Part shown: one piece after another, positions 1-9,302 of the stretch
Layout of the letters: every line of letters begins with the position of its first letter
Position numbering within the stretch: position 1 is the stretch's first letter
DNA from: Campylobacter concisus
GTDB lineage: Bacteria; Campylobacterota; Campylobacteria; Campylobacterales; Campylobacteraceae
Assembly (NCBI RefSeq): GCF_003049085.1
Contig: NZ_PIQX01000009.1
Location: 1-52,476, forward strand
DNA: 52,476 nt
Direction of reading: 5' to 3'
Made by a program: the position numbers and the translations under genes
Notes under the pieces: generated by a model
Seen by the model: only the letters and a program-made list of their open reading frames with translations
Database searches by the model: none
What the model was told of the DNA's origin: nothing

Positions 1-205
1 TTTGTCCTTCAGGCATATCTAGGCGGTAAAACCAAATTTTACTTGTCGGCTCGCTAGCGTTAAAAAACAAAATATTTGTCGTAATTGACGTATATGGCGC
101 AAAGACTGAATGCGGCAAACGTACGATCTGTCCTTTATACACATCTGACGCCGCCGCCGCAACGCAGGGTGTCAAACTCGGTGATTGCCGTAGCTCTGAA
201 AAAAA
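1..205 (-). pseudogene. hsdM: Remnant of type I restriction-modification methyltransferase subunit (HsdM)
   Basis: On the minus strand one frame runs open from about 220 to the left window edge. It encodes DVYKGQIVRLPHSVF, then PYTSITTNILFFN, then EPTSKIWFYRLDMPEGQ, which I recognise as the central to C-terminal part of HsdM, the adenine methyltransferase of type I restriction systems. The catalytic N-PP-[YF] region and everything upstream are missing. There is an in-frame stop at 221-223 and no ATG in the open stretch. The homology begins just inside a run of nine A (199-207; poly-T on the coding strand). I read it as a 5'-truncated, dead fragment whose 3' end continues outside the window. 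The family call is fairly firm. Whether intact hsdM, hsdS or hsdR genes lie further left cannot be seen. Confidence 0.7.
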
Positions 206-552
206 AACATAAAATAAATATTAAATCACACTTTTTATATCCAAAAATATAAAAAATAAAGTTAAATTTTATTTCTAATATTAATTTAGAAAGTAAAAAC
301 TAAGTAAATATCACCATATTGCAAAGTAAATTTATTAAATTTTTAAATAGAGCCCTTAAACTAAGCATCATAAAAATATTATTTAATAAATTTTATTTTA
401 TAAATCTTACTAATGCTTTATAAAATTCTTATTAATTTTCTTTCTTATTTATAAAGTCTTTTTATTGGATTTTAATAATTTTTATAAGCTATTTTTAATT
501 TATATGGTTAGATTAATACTTACAAGAAATTGTAGTAAATATAAATTTTAAT
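206..552. other. AT-rich stretch without a recognisable gene
   Basis: About 350 bases between the hsdM remnant and the ABC-F gene are extremely AT-rich, with many runs of A or T. I find no open frame of useful length and no RNA gene fold. It looks like decayed DNA beside a lost restriction-modification locus. Confidence 0.6.
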
Positions 553-576
553 CTTGCCCCTACAATCAGGAGCAAG
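553..576 (-). terminator. Probable terminator of the ABC-F gene
   Basis: CTTGCCCCT (553-561) pairs with AGGAGCAAG (568-576) across a 6-base loop, with a single mismatch. On the minus strand it follows the stop of the ABC-F gene at 589 and is followed by an A/T-rich tract. The T run is weak, so the call is moderate. Confidence 0.5.
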
Positions 577-588
577 AAATAATAAATT

Positions 589-2178
589 TTAGCTCTCAAG
601 CCCTAAATTTGCTCTATACTCTTCGTATGTACCTTTAAAATCAACCACTTCGCCATTGCCTTTTAGGTGTAAAATTCTATTTGCAAAGGCGTCTATAAGC
701 TCCCTGTCGTGGCTCACGCAGATGACTGAGCCGTTAAAGTTATAAAACGCTTCGCCAAGCGCGATGATAGCTTCAAGATCGAGGTGGTTGTTTGGCTCGT
801 CCATGACAAGTAAATTTGGTCTATGAAGCATGAGCTGAGCTAGTCTCACGCGGTGTTTTTCGCCACCGCTTAGCGCGCCCACTGCCTTTTCTTGCTCGGC
901 ACCACTAAAGAGCATCCTGCCGAGGCACTTTCTGATCTCGTCTATGTCCTTGTTTTTAGCATCTTGCAAGTACTCATAAAGCTTTAGCTCGCCATCTATC
1001 TTATTTACCGTATCTTGCGCAAAATATCCTAGCTCGATGGTTGCGCCTATATGTACCTCGCCCGCATCAGGCTTTAGCTCGCCCATTATGATCTTGCAAA
1101 GCGTACTTTTACCAACACCGTTATGGCCGATGATGGCTAGCTTGTCGCCCTTTTCAAGCTTAAAGTTAAAATTTTCAAATATCGCCTTATCATCAAATTT
1201 CTTACTTACATTTTTAAGCTCTATTAGCTCGTTTCCTATCTCACGGTTTGCACGAAATAATATGCTTGGATCACGTCTGCTTGAAACTGCGATCTCTGCG
1301 ATATCGAGCTTTTCAAGCTGCTTTGCACGAGAGGTCGCCTGCTTTGCCTTACTCGCATTTGCTGAAAATCTCGCGATAAATTTCTCCAGCTCCTCTTTCT
1401 CTTTTAGTTTCTTATCGCGTTCCATCTCATGCTGCTTTGCGATCAAATTTGCAGCCATATACCAGTCGTCGTAGTTGCCTGAAAACTCGCGAATTTTCTT
1501 AAAATCCACATCCAAAATGTTTGTGCAAACTCTATTTAAAAAGTGTCTGTCGTGGCTGATAACCACAAGCGTGCCCTCGTGGCGGTTTAGCTCGTTTTCT
1601 AGCCATGCGATCGAGTCTATATCAAGGTTGTTTGTTGGCTCGTCTAAGAACAAGATGTCTGGCTTTGGAAATAGTACTTGAGCTAGCAAAACTTTAACTT
1701 TATCTGAGTTTTCGACCTCGCTCATTAGCTTATCAAATTCATTTAACCCAAGCGAGCTTAAAATTTTTTCTATCCTAGTCTCGTACTCGTAGCTTGGATC
1801 CTCCTCGGCGCTTATCATCTCAAGCTCGCTTAAGCGCTCATTTATCTCATCTGTAAATTCCTCGCTCATATAGAGCTTTTCTTTCTCTTTTACAGCGTCA
1901 TATAGGCGTTTGTTGCCATAAAGTACCGCGTCTTTTAGAGTGAAATTTTCAAACGCAAACTGATCTTGTCCAAGCACGCCAACCTTTAGTCCATTTTCTA
2001 TGATGATCTCGCCGCTAGTTGGCTCGATGGCTCCGCTTAAAATTTTTAAAAATGTCGATTTGCCAGCGCCATTTGCACCGATTAGTCCGTATCTGTTGTG
2101 GCGATTTAGCTTTAAATTTACATCCTCAAATAGCAAACTGCTTGCAAATCTTTGAGTAAGTCCCCTAACTTCTAACAT
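589..2178 (-). CDS. ybiT: ABC-F family ATPase, YbiT type
   Basis: A 529-residue soluble protein with two ABC ATPase cassettes and no membrane segment. ABC-F proteins bind ribosomes and modulate translation. The first cassette has Walker A GANGAGKST (about residues 35-43) and Walker B ILFLDEPTNNLD. Its signature motif is not LSGGQ but the region LMSEVENSDKVKVLLAQ, a substitution I associate with the YbiT subgroup. The second cassette has GHNGVGKST, a normal LSGGEKHRV signature and LLVMDEPNNHLD. The charged linker between them (roughly residues 240-300) fits the ABC-F interdomain linker. The gene stands alone before a hairpin at 553-576, 61 bases downstream of the DUF1287 gene. The exact role of YbiT proteins is poorly known. 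Confidence 0.88.
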   Translation of the reverse strand: MLEVRGLTQRFASSLLFEDVNLKLNRHNRYGLIGANGAGKSTFLKILSGAIEPTSGEIIIENGLKVGVLGQDQFAFENFTLKDAVLYGNKRLYDAVKEKEKLYMSEEFTDEINERLSELEMISAEEDPSYEYETRIEKILSSLGLNEFDKLMSEVENSDKVKVLLAQVLFPKPDILFLDEPTNNLDIDSIAWLENELNRHEGTLVVISHDRHFLNRVCTNILDVDFKKIREFSGNYDDWYMAANLIAKQHEMERDKKLKEKEELEKFIARFSANASKAKQATSRAKQLEKLDIAEIAVSSRRDPSILFRANREIGNELIELKNVSKKFDDKAIFENFNFKLEKGDKLAIIGHNGVGKSTLCKIIMGELKPDAGEVHIGATIELGYFAQDTVNKIDGELKLYEYLQDAKNKDIDEIRKCLGRMLFSGAEQEKAVGALSGGEKHRVRLAQLMLHRPNLLVMDEPNNHLDLEAIIALGEAFYNFNGSVICVSHDRELIDAFANRILHLKGNGEVVDFKGTYEEYRANLGLES

Positions 2179-2239
2179 TATTTTTCCTTGAATTTATTTT
2201 TTGAGATTTTGCCTAAAATTTGATTAAAAAGCCATTTTG

Positions 2240-2785
2240 CTACTTTAGCCTAAAATGACCTGTAATTTTGTAGCTATAAAGTATGTTTTCTTCTTGTACG
2301 CCAGAGCCGATATTGTGGATGACAAGCGGTGTTTGGCCTTCAAATTTATCTGAGATCACGCCGATGTGAGGCAGATTTCTTGGTAGCATCCATGTGACGA
2401 TATCCCCTGGCAGAAATTTATCATCACTCACCTCAAAACCTTTCCTTTTTAGATAGGTAGCGATGTTTAAAACACGCCTGTGATCGATGTTTTTATCAGC
2501 CTTTTTAAGGCCCCATTTTTTAGGATAGCTTGCGAAATTTCTACTCATATCTTCAAAAATGAGCCTTTGCAGATCCATATCCTGATGACGTAGCGCCCTT
2601 ACCACAACGTCGGTGCAAACGCCCTTTTTGATATCCACGTCGCCCATAGGATAGGCGAGCCTTTCGTAGCTTGGATCGTAACTTAGCGTCACGCCGATCT
2701 GCGACCTAGCATCATTTACAAATTTACTCGTCGAAAAGGCAAAAATTTGTGTGGCAAAAAGAGCCAAAAGCAGAAATTTCTTCAT
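2240..2785 (-). CDS. Secreted DUF1287 (YijF-like) protein
   Basis: 181 residues with an N-terminal signal peptide (hydrophobic residues 4-17, likely cleavage after the AFA near residue 17), so probably periplasmic. The body matches DUF1287: YDPSYERLAYPMGDV, GVCTDVVVRALR and LPGDIVTWMLPRNLPHIGVIS. DUF1287 has an NlpC/P60-like look, and Cys57 and His140 are in the places expected for a Cys-His pair. A cell-wall hydrolase role is therefore possible but is inference. It starts 3 bases after the pgi stop and is probably cotranscribed with galU-pgi. The SD is poor, so coupling to pgi translation is likely. Confidence 0.8.
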   Translation of the reverse strand: MKKFLLLALFATQIFAFSTSKFVNDARSQIGVTLSYDPSYERLAYPMGDVDIKKGVCTDVVVRALRHQDMDLQRLIFEDMSRNFASYPKKWGLKKADKNIDHRRVLNIATYLKRKGFEVSDDKFLPGDIVTWMLPRNLPHIGVISDKFEGQTPLVIHNIGSGVQEENILYSYKITGHFRLK

Positions 2786-2788
2786 TTC

Positions 2789-4009
2789 TTACTTTAAAAG
2801 CATGGTTTTTAGGATACGTTTTCCTATCTCAACGCCCGGCTGATCATAGGTGTTGATGCCTAGCATGATGCCAGTGGCCGAGGTGAGCAACTCGTAGTAG
2901 AAAATGAGCCAGCCAGCATGAAACTCATCAAGCCTCTCAAGCGTGATAGTATCGACACTTATGCCCTCTTGCACCAGCGCCATAGCTGTCGCGTCGCACT
3001 GCAAATTTATAAGCTCATTTAGGCTTAGACCTGCCACAAAATTGCACTCTTCAAGCCCTTTTAGGCTCAAATTTGGGATAGCCTTGTCGCTCGCGTGATC
3101 TTTTATCTTTATAAATGTCACACTCTTATCTTTTACACCGTCCATGATAAGCTGCAAAAAGCTGTGCTGATCGCGACTACCGACAAGTCCAACTGGCGTA
3201 AGGCCAACCCTTTTATAGCCTCTTTTTTTACCAAGGCTCTCCGCCCAAAGCTGCACGTACCAGTCGTTAAATTCAAAAAATCTATCGCAATAGCTAAATA
3301 TGACATTTATGCTCGCATTTCTGCTAGTGGCGTAGTGGTAAGCTTTAGCGACTATTGAACTATCCTTTTGCTCGATGTATTGCTTCTTGCAAGCAAGCGC
3401 GCCATCCAAAAGTGCCTTTATATCGTAGCCACAGATACCAAGAGGCACAAGACCTATCGCACTTAGCACGCTAAATCTCCCTCCAACATTTTTTGGGATA
3501 TTAAAAAATTTAATGCCATTTTCTTTGGCAAAATTTTCTAAATTTGTCCCAGGATCAGTGATGATGAGGAAATTTTTGCCTAAATTTTGAGGCTTAAAGT
3601 CATCAAGCAGGCACTTAAAAATAGTGATCGTCTCGATCGTATTGCCTGATTTTGAGCTTATTATAAAAAGCGTTTCGTCAAAATTTAGCCCATCAAGCGT
3701 GCTTTTGTAGCTGCAAGGATCAACGTTATCTAAAAATAAAAGCTCTCTTTTTATCCCCTTTGTGCCATCAAGCATCAATTTTAGCGCCTTTACGCCAAGA
3801 CTGCTGCCGCCAATGCCAACAAGTACTACATTTTTGATATGAGCTAGCCCCTTTTCATACTCCTCGATCTCGCCTAGTAAATTTTGCCCAAGCACTGGCA
3901 GGTGGTAGTAGCCTATCTCGCCGCTTTCGTACTCGTCATTTATGCGTTTGGCGTATGAGTCGATGACATCGCTACTTGCAAAGTTAAATTTAAATGAAGT
4001 CTCTATCAT
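2789..4009 (-). CDS. pgi: Glucose-6-phosphate isomerase
   Basis: A 406-residue cytoplasmic isomerase interconverting glucose-6-phosphate and fructose-6-phosphate. The SIS fold shows in GIGGSSLGVKAL (about residues 66-77), the sugar-phosphate loop SSKSGNTIETITIF, and the C-terminal ELLTSATGIMLGINTYDQPGVEIGK that carries the usual Gln and Lys region. It is shorter than the roughly 550-residue E. coli enzyme, as expected for epsilonproteobacterial Pgi. Campylobacters generally lack 6-phosphofructokinase, so the enzyme probably serves gluconeogenesis and sugar-nucleotide supply. It overlaps the galU stop by 4 bases, which points to translational coupling and a joint role in making UDP-glucose precursors. 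Confidence 0.95.
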   Translation of the reverse strand: MIETSFKFNFASSDVIDSYAKRINDEYESGEIGYYHLPVLGQNLLGEIEEYEKGLAHIKNVVLVGIGGSSLGVKALKLMLDGTKGIKRELLFLDNVDPCSYKSTLDGLNFDETLFIISSKSGNTIETITIFKCLLDDFKPQNLGKNFLIITDPGTNLENFAKENGIKFFNIPKNVGGRFSVLSAIGLVPLGICGYDIKALLDGALACKKQYIEQKDSSIVAKAYHYATSRNASINVIFSYCDRFFEFNDWYVQLWAESLGKKRGYKRVGLTPVGLVGSRDQHSFLQLIMDGVKDKSVTFIKIKDHASDKAIPNLSLKGLEECNFVAGLSLNELINLQCDATAMALVQEGISVDTITLERLDEFHAGWLIFYYELLTSATGIMLGINTYDQPGVEIGKRILKTMLLK

Positions 4010-4827
4010 TTACTGCACTCGTAAAAGAAATTTGTAGCCTCGACGAACCCATCGATACTGCCGCAGTCAAACCTCTTACCCTTAAATTTATAAGCCAGCA
4101 CCATGCCATCTTTTGCCTGCATTTTTAGCGCGTCTGTAATCTGAATTTCGCCGTTTTTGCCTGGTTTTGTTCGCTCTAAGATATTAAAAATATCTGGCGT
4201 TAGGATGTAGCGCCCGATTATCGCTAAATTTGTCGGAGCCTCGGCAGGATCAGGCTTTTCAACCATATCATCAACCATTATAAGATCATCTTCTATAAAC
4301 CTGCCGCTTACGACGCCATAAGACTTAGTCTGCTCTTTTGGCACCTCCATCACTGCAACGACGCTGCAGCGATATTTCTCATAAATTTTAACCATCTGTG
4401 AAAGCACACCCTCGCCGTTTTCATTTATACATAGATCATCTGCCAAAATGACCCCAAATGCCTCGTCACGAACTAGAGTTTTGCCCGTATAAATGGCATG
4501 TCCAAGCCCTTTCATAGCATTTTGCCTAGTAAATGAAAATGTGCATGAACTCATTAAATTTCTAACTTCGCTTAGCAGTGACTCTTTTGAGCTACCAGCG
4601 ATCTCTTTTTCCAGCTCATAGCTTATATCAAAATAGTCCTCAAGCGCCCTTTTTCCGCGTCCTGTGACAAAGGCCATATTATCCATGCCAGCCTCAAGTG
4701 CCTCATCAACGCCGTAGTGAATGAGCGGTTTTGTAAGGATTGGCAACATCTCTTTTGGGAGCGATTTTGTAGCTGGTAAAAACCTCGTTCCGTATCCAGC
4801 CGCTGGAAATAGGCAAGTTTGTATCAT
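4006..4827 (-). CDS. galU: UTP--glucose-1-phosphate uridylyltransferase
   Basis: 273 residues making UDP-glucose from UTP and glucose-1-phosphate for LPS/LOS and capsule sugars. The nucleotidyltransferase signature is at the N-terminus (AAGYGTRFLPATKSLPKEM), followed by FVTGRGKRALEDYFD, the GVILADDLC metal-binding region and the C-terminal CGSIDGFVEAT, all typical of bacterial GalU. Length is normal. The ATG has an AAGGAC SD. It is the first gene of galU-pgi-DUF1287, divergent from the YigZ gene across a 126-base gap that must hold both promoters. Confidence 0.95.
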   Translation of the reverse strand: MIQTCLFPAAGYGTRFLPATKSLPKEMLPILTKPLIHYGVDEALEAGMDNMAFVTGRGKRALEDYFDISYELEKEIAGSSKESLLSEVRNLMSSCTFSFTRQNAMKGLGHAIYTGKTLVRDEAFGVILADDLCINENGEGVLSQMVKIYEKYRCSVVAVMEVPKEQTKSYGVVSGRFIEDDLIMVDDMVEKPDPAEAPTNLAIIGRYILTPDIFNILERTKPGKNGEIQITDALKMQAKDGMVLAYKFKGKRFDCGSIDGFVEATNFFYECSK

Positions 4828-4953
4828 TTTAGTCCTTCATGAAAAATTGCAAAATTCTACTATCTTTTCCTTAATAATATAAATTTGTCTGAATTTACAA
4901 GGCTTTAATTAGCAAATTGATAAGATTTTTAAAATTTTAAAAAAAGAGCAAAT

Positions 4954-5595
4954 TTGCAGACGATTGATAGGATTTTTAAAGCACAGCTTGATATAAAAAA
5001 GTCAAATTTTTTAGCATTTTTATGCCCGATAAGCGAATTTAAAAGCTTACATGAACGCCTAAAAGAGGAGCATTTTAAGGCCGTTCACGTAGTTTGGGCA
5101 ACAAGGGAGTTAAACAAATACGGACAAATAGTCGAAAATCAAAGCGACGATGGCGAGCCAAAGGGCACTAGCGGTCAGCCAAGCCTAAATGCACTAAGGG
5201 GCGCTGATCTTATAAATGTTGGCGTCTTGATAGTCAGGTATTTTGGCGGGATAAAGCTTGGCACTGGAGGGCTTGTAAGAGCCTACTCTGGGGCTGTAAA
5301 TGAGGTGATAAATGAAGCGATAAAAGATGATGGCGTGATGAAATTTGAGATAAAAGATGAGATCAAATTTTTTACGCCGTTTTCGCTGATGAGCCGCTTT
5401 GAGCACTATTTTTCTACTAAAAATTTAAGCGAGTTTGAAAGAGAATTTAATGACTCTGGAGCGATCTGGAGCGTAAATTTAAACGAGGCTGAGTTTGCCG
5501 AGCTATTTAAATTTTGCAAAGAATTTGAAGCAAGCGAGTTTAAATTTTTAGCCCTTGCGCTTAGTAGCAAGAGCTTATTCGCTCATCAAAGCTAA
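4954..5595 (+). CDS. YigZ/IMPACT family protein
   Basis: 213 residues of the UPF0029/IMPACT family. The N-terminal domain carries KKSNFLAFLCPI, HVVWATREL, then DDGEPKGTSGQPSLNAL and VGVLIVRYFGGIKLGTGGLVRAYSGA, the family hallmark, within residues 10-125. A smaller C-terminal ferredoxin-like domain follows. Eukaryotic IMPACT regulates eIF2-alpha kinase signalling. The bacterial role is uncertain, and some members have been linked to nucleic-acid binding. The start is taken as TTG, because GAG lies just upstream and there is no ATG before the conserved domain. The gene is followed 40 bases later by lgt and may be cotranscribed with it. Confidence 0.88.
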   Translation: MQTIDRIFKAQLDIKKSNFLAFLCPISEFKSLHERLKEEHFKAVHVVWATRELNKYGQIVENQSDDGEPKGTSGQPSLNALRGADLINVGVLIVRYFGGIKLGTGGLVRAYSGAVNEVINEAIKDDGVMKFEIKDEIKFFTPFSLMSRFEHYFSTKNLSEFEREFNDSGAIWSVNLNEAEFAELFKFCKEFEASEFKFLALALSSKSLFAHQS

Positions 5596-5635
5596 ATCAT
5601 TGTAAAATCGCAAAAATTTTAAAAAGAAAGTAAAA

Positions 5636-6451
5636 ATGGAAATTTGGAACGACATTTATAACCACTTTAATCCAGTAGCCTTTAGTATCTTTGGCTTTAG
5701 CGTGCACTGGTATGGGCTTATGTATATTTTAGCCCTTGTTTTAGCACTTGCCATGGCAAAATATCTCGTTAAAAAAGATAAAATCCCAATCTCAAATCAG
5801 CTTTTGGATAACTACTTTTTCTGGGTTGAAATAGGCATTATTTTAGGTGCTAGGCTTGGCTGGGTTTTAGTCTATTCAGGCGAAGTAAGCTACTACTTGA
5901 CACAACCTTGGCAAATTTTTAATCCATTTCATAACGGCGAATTTATAGGAATTCGTGGCATGAGTTACCACGGAGCAGTAGTTGGCTTTTTGCTTGCGAC
6001 ATATCTATTTTGCAAAAGGTATAAACAAAATTTATGGCAGCTACTTGATCTTTGTGCCGTTTGCATACCTTTTGGCTATACATTTGGCAGGGTCGGAAAT
6101 TTCTTAAATCAAGAGCTTTTTGGACGCGTCACAGACGTGCCTTGGGCGATAAATGTTTTTGGGCAATCAAGACATCCTAGTCAGCTTTATGAGGCATTCT
6201 TAGAAGGTTTAGTTATTTTTATTATTTTATTTTTATATAGAAAATTTAAGAAATTTAATGGCGAGCTGATAGCGCTTTATGCTATTTTATACACTTTTGC
6301 AAGATTTATTTGTGAATTTTTTAGAGAGCCTGATTCAGGGCTTGGATTTATTATTTTTAATCTTTCAATGGGTCAAATATTATCACTTATCATGTGTGGT
6401 TTTGGAATTTTTATTTATGCCATGCTTTATAAAAAATTTTCAAAGCTCTAA
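5636..6451 (+). CDS. lgt: Phosphatidylglycerol--prolipoprotein diacylglyceryl transferase
   Basis: A 271-residue polytopic inner-membrane enzyme that attaches diacylglycerol to the lipobox cysteine of prelipoproteins. I see about seven hydrophobic segments. Lgt motifs present are HWYGLMY near the N-terminus, the region [15 protein letters not shown], the signature [17 protein letters not shown] (about residues 154-170) and [10 protein letters not shown]. At least two substrates lie in this window, the binding lipoprotein at 32328-33101 and FlpA. An AAAGAAAG SD precedes the ATG. In C. jejuni, as I recall, lgt also lies directly before frdCAB. Confidence 0.95.
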   Translation: MEIWNDIYNHFNPVAFSIFGFSVHWYGLMYILALVLALAMAKYLVKKDKIPISNQLLDNYFFWVEIGIILGARLGWVLVYSGEVSYYLTQPWQIFNPFHNGEFIGIRGMSYHGAVVGFLLATYLFCKRYKQNLWQLLDLCAVCIPFGYTFGRVGNFLNQELFGRVTDVPWAINVFGQSRHPSQLYEAFLEGLVIFIILFLYRKFKKFNGELIALYAILYTFARFICEFFREPDSGLGFIIFNLSMGQILSLIMCGFGIFIYAMLYKKFSKL

Positions 6452-6505
6452 TATAAGTGTTTAAAAAATATTAAAGTAAAAATCTGCTAGCATTAGCTTT
6501 ATCAA

Positions 6506-6533
6506 TTAATACTAATATTTAAATTAGTATTAA
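6506..6533. promoter_or_regulatory. Perfect 11-bp inverted repeat in the frd leader
   Basis: TTAATACTAAT (6506-6516) and ATTAGTATTAA (6523-6533) are perfect inverted copies around a 6-base ATTTAA centre, ending 37 bases before the frdC ATG. There is no T run suited to a terminator for lgt. It could be an operator for a dimeric regulator or a hairpin in the frd 5' leader that affects mRNA stability. No known motif is assigned. Confidence 0.5.
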
Positions 6534-6570
6534 GAAATGATAATTTATTTCAAATTTCTTAGGAGGGCTC

Positions 6571-7269
6571 ATGACCGGGCTTATAGAAGGTTTTTTGGGA
6601 AAACGGTCGGACGACAAAAAAAGTCGCACTCCAGCCGCTTGGGATAGATGGCAAAGTATTACAGGGTTTATTTTGGCCTGTTTTATTTTATGTCATATGG
6701 TTTTTACTTCTACTATACTACTTGGCAAAGACGCATTTAACGCTGTCGTAGGGTTTGCGGAGGCTAAATTTTTATTTGGAGAAACTACTTGGTGGATCAC
6801 TAACGTTATTGCCGCGGTAATATTCGCCATTTTTATCGCTCATGCATTTTTAGCTATGAGAAAATTTCCAGCAAACTATAGACAATATCTAATGTTTAGA
6901 GGCCACAAAGACCGCATGAAGCACCTTGATACTACGCTCTGGTGGTTTCAGTTTTTAACCGGTTTTGCTCTATTTTTCGCAGCCAGCGCACACCTAGTGG
7001 ATATAGTCTTTGGCGGACATATTACTGCCGACAAATCAGCGGCTGCATTTCATCAACTAGAATTTTTTTACTTCGCGCTACTTGTTTTCATGGTCGTTCA
7101 CGCTAGTATCGGTATGTACCGCTTGTATGTCAAATGGATAAGCATTGATGGTGCAAATAAGCACGAAATGTTTGCCAAAAGAAATAAGGCAAAAACAATT
7201 GTATTTGCCGTTTATGGCATACTTGCTATAATTGCGCTAATCGCCGATTTCGTGTGGATCAGCCATTAA
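6571..7269 (+). CDS. frdC: Fumarate reductase / quinol:fumarate reductase cytochrome b subunit
   Basis: A 232-residue di-haem membrane anchor of the Wolinella/Campylobacter type (type B SQR/QFR family). It has about five transmembrane helices (near residues 28-52, 70-97, 125-150, 163-187 and 208-230). Histidines lie in the helices, in HMVFTS, IAHAFLAM, SAHLVDIVFGGH and VHASIGMY, as expected for two b haems and menaquinol oxidation. It anchors FrdAB to the membrane. A very strong SD (AGGAGGG) lies just before the ATG, and frdA begins 14 bases downstream. An inverted repeat lies upstream at 6506-6533. Confidence 0.95.
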   Translation: MTGLIEGFLGKRSDDKKSRTPAAWDRWQSITGFILACFILCHMVFTSTILLGKDAFNAVVGFAEAKFLFGETTWWITNVIAAVIFAIFIAHAFLAMRKFPANYRQYLMFRGHKDRMKHLDTTLWWFQFLTGFALFFAASAHLVDIVFGGHITADKSAAAFHQLEFFYFALLVFMVVHASIGMYRLYVKWISIDGANKHEMFAKRNKAKTIVFAVYGILAIIALIADFVWISH

Positions 7270-7283
7270 AAAGGAGCTAGAAG

Positions 7284-9302
7284 ATGAATGTAAAATATTA
7301 TGATGCATTAGTTATCGGAGGCGGTCTAGCTGGTCTTAGAGCTGCTGTGGCTGCTGGAGAAAAGGGCTTAAGCACCGTCGTTTTAAGTCTCATACCTGTA
7401 AAGCGCTCACACTCTGCGGCTGCGCAAGGCGGCATGCAAGCCTCTTTGGGAAATTCAAAAATGAGCGAAGGCGACAACGAGGACGTACACTTTGCCGACA
7501 CGGTAAAAGGTAGCGACTGGGGCTGCGATCAGCAGGTAGCGCGTATGTTTTGTCAAACCGCGCCTAAGGCGATCCGCGAGCTAGCTGCTTGGGGCGTGCC
7601 TTGGACTCGTATAACAAAAGGCGAGAGAAGCGCTATCATCAACGCTCAAAAAACGACTATCGTAGAAAAAGAAGAGGTTCACGGGCTCATCCACTCTCGC
7701 GACTTTGGCGGAACTAAAAAATGGAGAACATGCTTTACGGCCGACGCTACCGGACACACTATGCTTTTTGCCGTAGCGAACGAAGCTCTAAAGCACAACG
7801 TCGAAATCCACGATAGAAAAGAAGCTATCGCGCTAATCCACGCAAATAACCGCTGTTACGGTGCGATCGTTCGTGATCTAGTTAACGGCGAGATCACGGC
7901 ATACGTCGCAAAAGGTACGCTAATCGCTACGGGCGGCTACGGTAGGGTTTATAAACACACTACAAACGCCGTAGTTTGCGAAGGTATCGGCGCGGCCATC
8001 GCACTTGAGACCGGCGTAGCTCAGCTAGGAAATATGGAAGCTGTTCAGTTTCACCCGACTCCGATCGTTCCATCAGGCATTCTTTTAACAGAAGGTTGCC
8101 GCGGCGACGGCGGAATTTTACGCGACGTGGACGGATACCGCTTTATGCCCGACTACGAGCCTGAGAAAAAAGAATTAGCTAGCCGCGACGTCGTAAGTCG
8201 CCGCATCATGGAGCATATCCGCGCAGGCAAGGGCGTACCTAGCCCATACGGATATCACGTTTGGCTTGATATCTCGATCTTAGGACGCGAGCATATAGAG
8301 AAAAATTTACGCGACGTTCAAGAAATTTGCGAAATCTTTAACGGTATCGATCCTGCCGACACCGAAGTGTATACCGACGAAAACGGTCGCCAACGCGGTA
8401 AAGGCTGGGCGCCGATCCTGCCTATGCAGCACTACTCTATGGGCGGCATAAAAACTAAGTCTACAGGCGAGAGCCCGACGCTAGCGGGTCTATTTAGCGC
8501 TGGCGAGGCTGCGTGCTGGGATATGCACGGATTTAACCGCCTAGGTGGCAACTCCGTTTCGGAAACGGTGGTAGCTGGCATGATCGTTGGGGACTATTTT
8601 GCCGACTACTGCGGCAGCCATGAGATCGATATAAATACCGCAGATATCGAAAAATTCGTTAAAAAAGAGGAAGACTATCTAAAAAGCCTAGTAGAAAAAG
8701 AGGGCAAATTTAACGTATTTGAGATCAAAAACAAGATGAAAGACATTATGTGGGAGCACGTGGCGATCTTTAGAACCGGCGAAGGTCTAGCCGTAGCGGT
8801 AAAAGAGCTAGAAGAGCTTTATAAACAATCTTTGGACGTCAAAGTCACCAACAAGGCGCTATTTGGCAACCCTGAGCTTGAGGAAGCCTACCGCGTACCA
8901 AAGATGCTAAAACTAGCCCTTTGTATCGCAAAAGGCGCGCTTGATCGCACCGAGAGCCGCGGAGCGCACTGCCGCGAGGACTATCCGAAACGCGACGACC
9001 TAAACTGGCTAAACAGAACTCTAACTAGCTGGAAAGAAGGCGATACGCTACCGACTATCGTATATGAGCCACTTGATATTATGAAAATGGAAATGCCACC
9101 AGCATTTAGAGGCTATGGTGCGAAAGGTAATATTATTGAGCATCCAGATAGTGCCATCCGCCAAAAAGAGGTTGATGAAATTCGTGAGAAAATGCAAGCT
9201 GAAGGTAAGAGCAGACAAGAAATTCAAGAGGCTTTAATGCACTATGATCTTCAACCAAAATATAAAGCACCAAACGAAAGAGCAGGAATAGGATATGAGT
9301 AG
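7284..9302 (+). CDS. frdA: Fumarate reductase flavoprotein subunit
   Basis: A 672-residue catalytic subunit reducing fumarate to succinate, using covalently bound FAD. The dinucleotide fold is [10 protein letters not shown] (about residues 12-21). The flavinylation region is [16 protein letters not shown] near residues 41-56. Substrate-binding signatures are [25 protein letters not shown] and [10 protein letters not shown]. Length is normal for the epsilonproteobacterial enzyme. AAAAAGGAG precedes the ATG. The 3' end overlaps frdB by 8 bases. Codon use is unusual: most of the gene up to about 9060 is GC-rich (hand count 52-67% GC at 8881-9000), then it drops abruptly to 35-40%, which suggests a recombined segment. 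Confidence 0.96.
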   Translation: MNVKYYDALVIGGGLAGLRAAVAAGEKGLSTVVLSLIPVKRSHSAAAQGGMQASLGNSKMSEGDNEDVHFADTVKGSDWGCDQQVARMFCQTAPKAIRELAAWGVPWTRITKGERSAIINAQKTTIVEKEEVHGLIHSRDFGGTKKWRTCFTADATGHTMLFAVANEALKHNVEIHDRKEAIALIHANNRCYGAIVRDLVNGEITAYVAKGTLIATGGYGRVYKHTTNAVVCEGIGAAIALETGVAQLGNMEAVQFHPTPIVPSGILLTEGCRGDGGILRDVDGYRFMPDYEPEKKELASRDVVSRRIMEHIRAGKGVPSPYGYHVWLDISILGREHIEKNLRDVQEICEIFNGIDPADTEVYTDENGRQRGKGWAPILPMQHYSMGGIKTKSTGESPTLAGLFSAGEAACWDMHGFNRLGGNSVSETVVAGMIVGDYFADYCGSHEIDINTADIEKFVKKEEDYLKSLVEKEGKFNVFEIKNKMKDIMWEHVAIFRTGEGLAVAVKELEELYKQSLDVKVTNKALFGNPELEEAYRVPKMLKLALCIAKGALDRTESRGAHCREDYPKRDDLNWLNRTLTSWKEGDTLPTIVYEPLDIMKMEMPPAFRGYGAKGNIIEHPDSAIRQKEVDEIREKMQAEGKSRQEIQEALMHYDLQPKYKAPNERAGIGYE

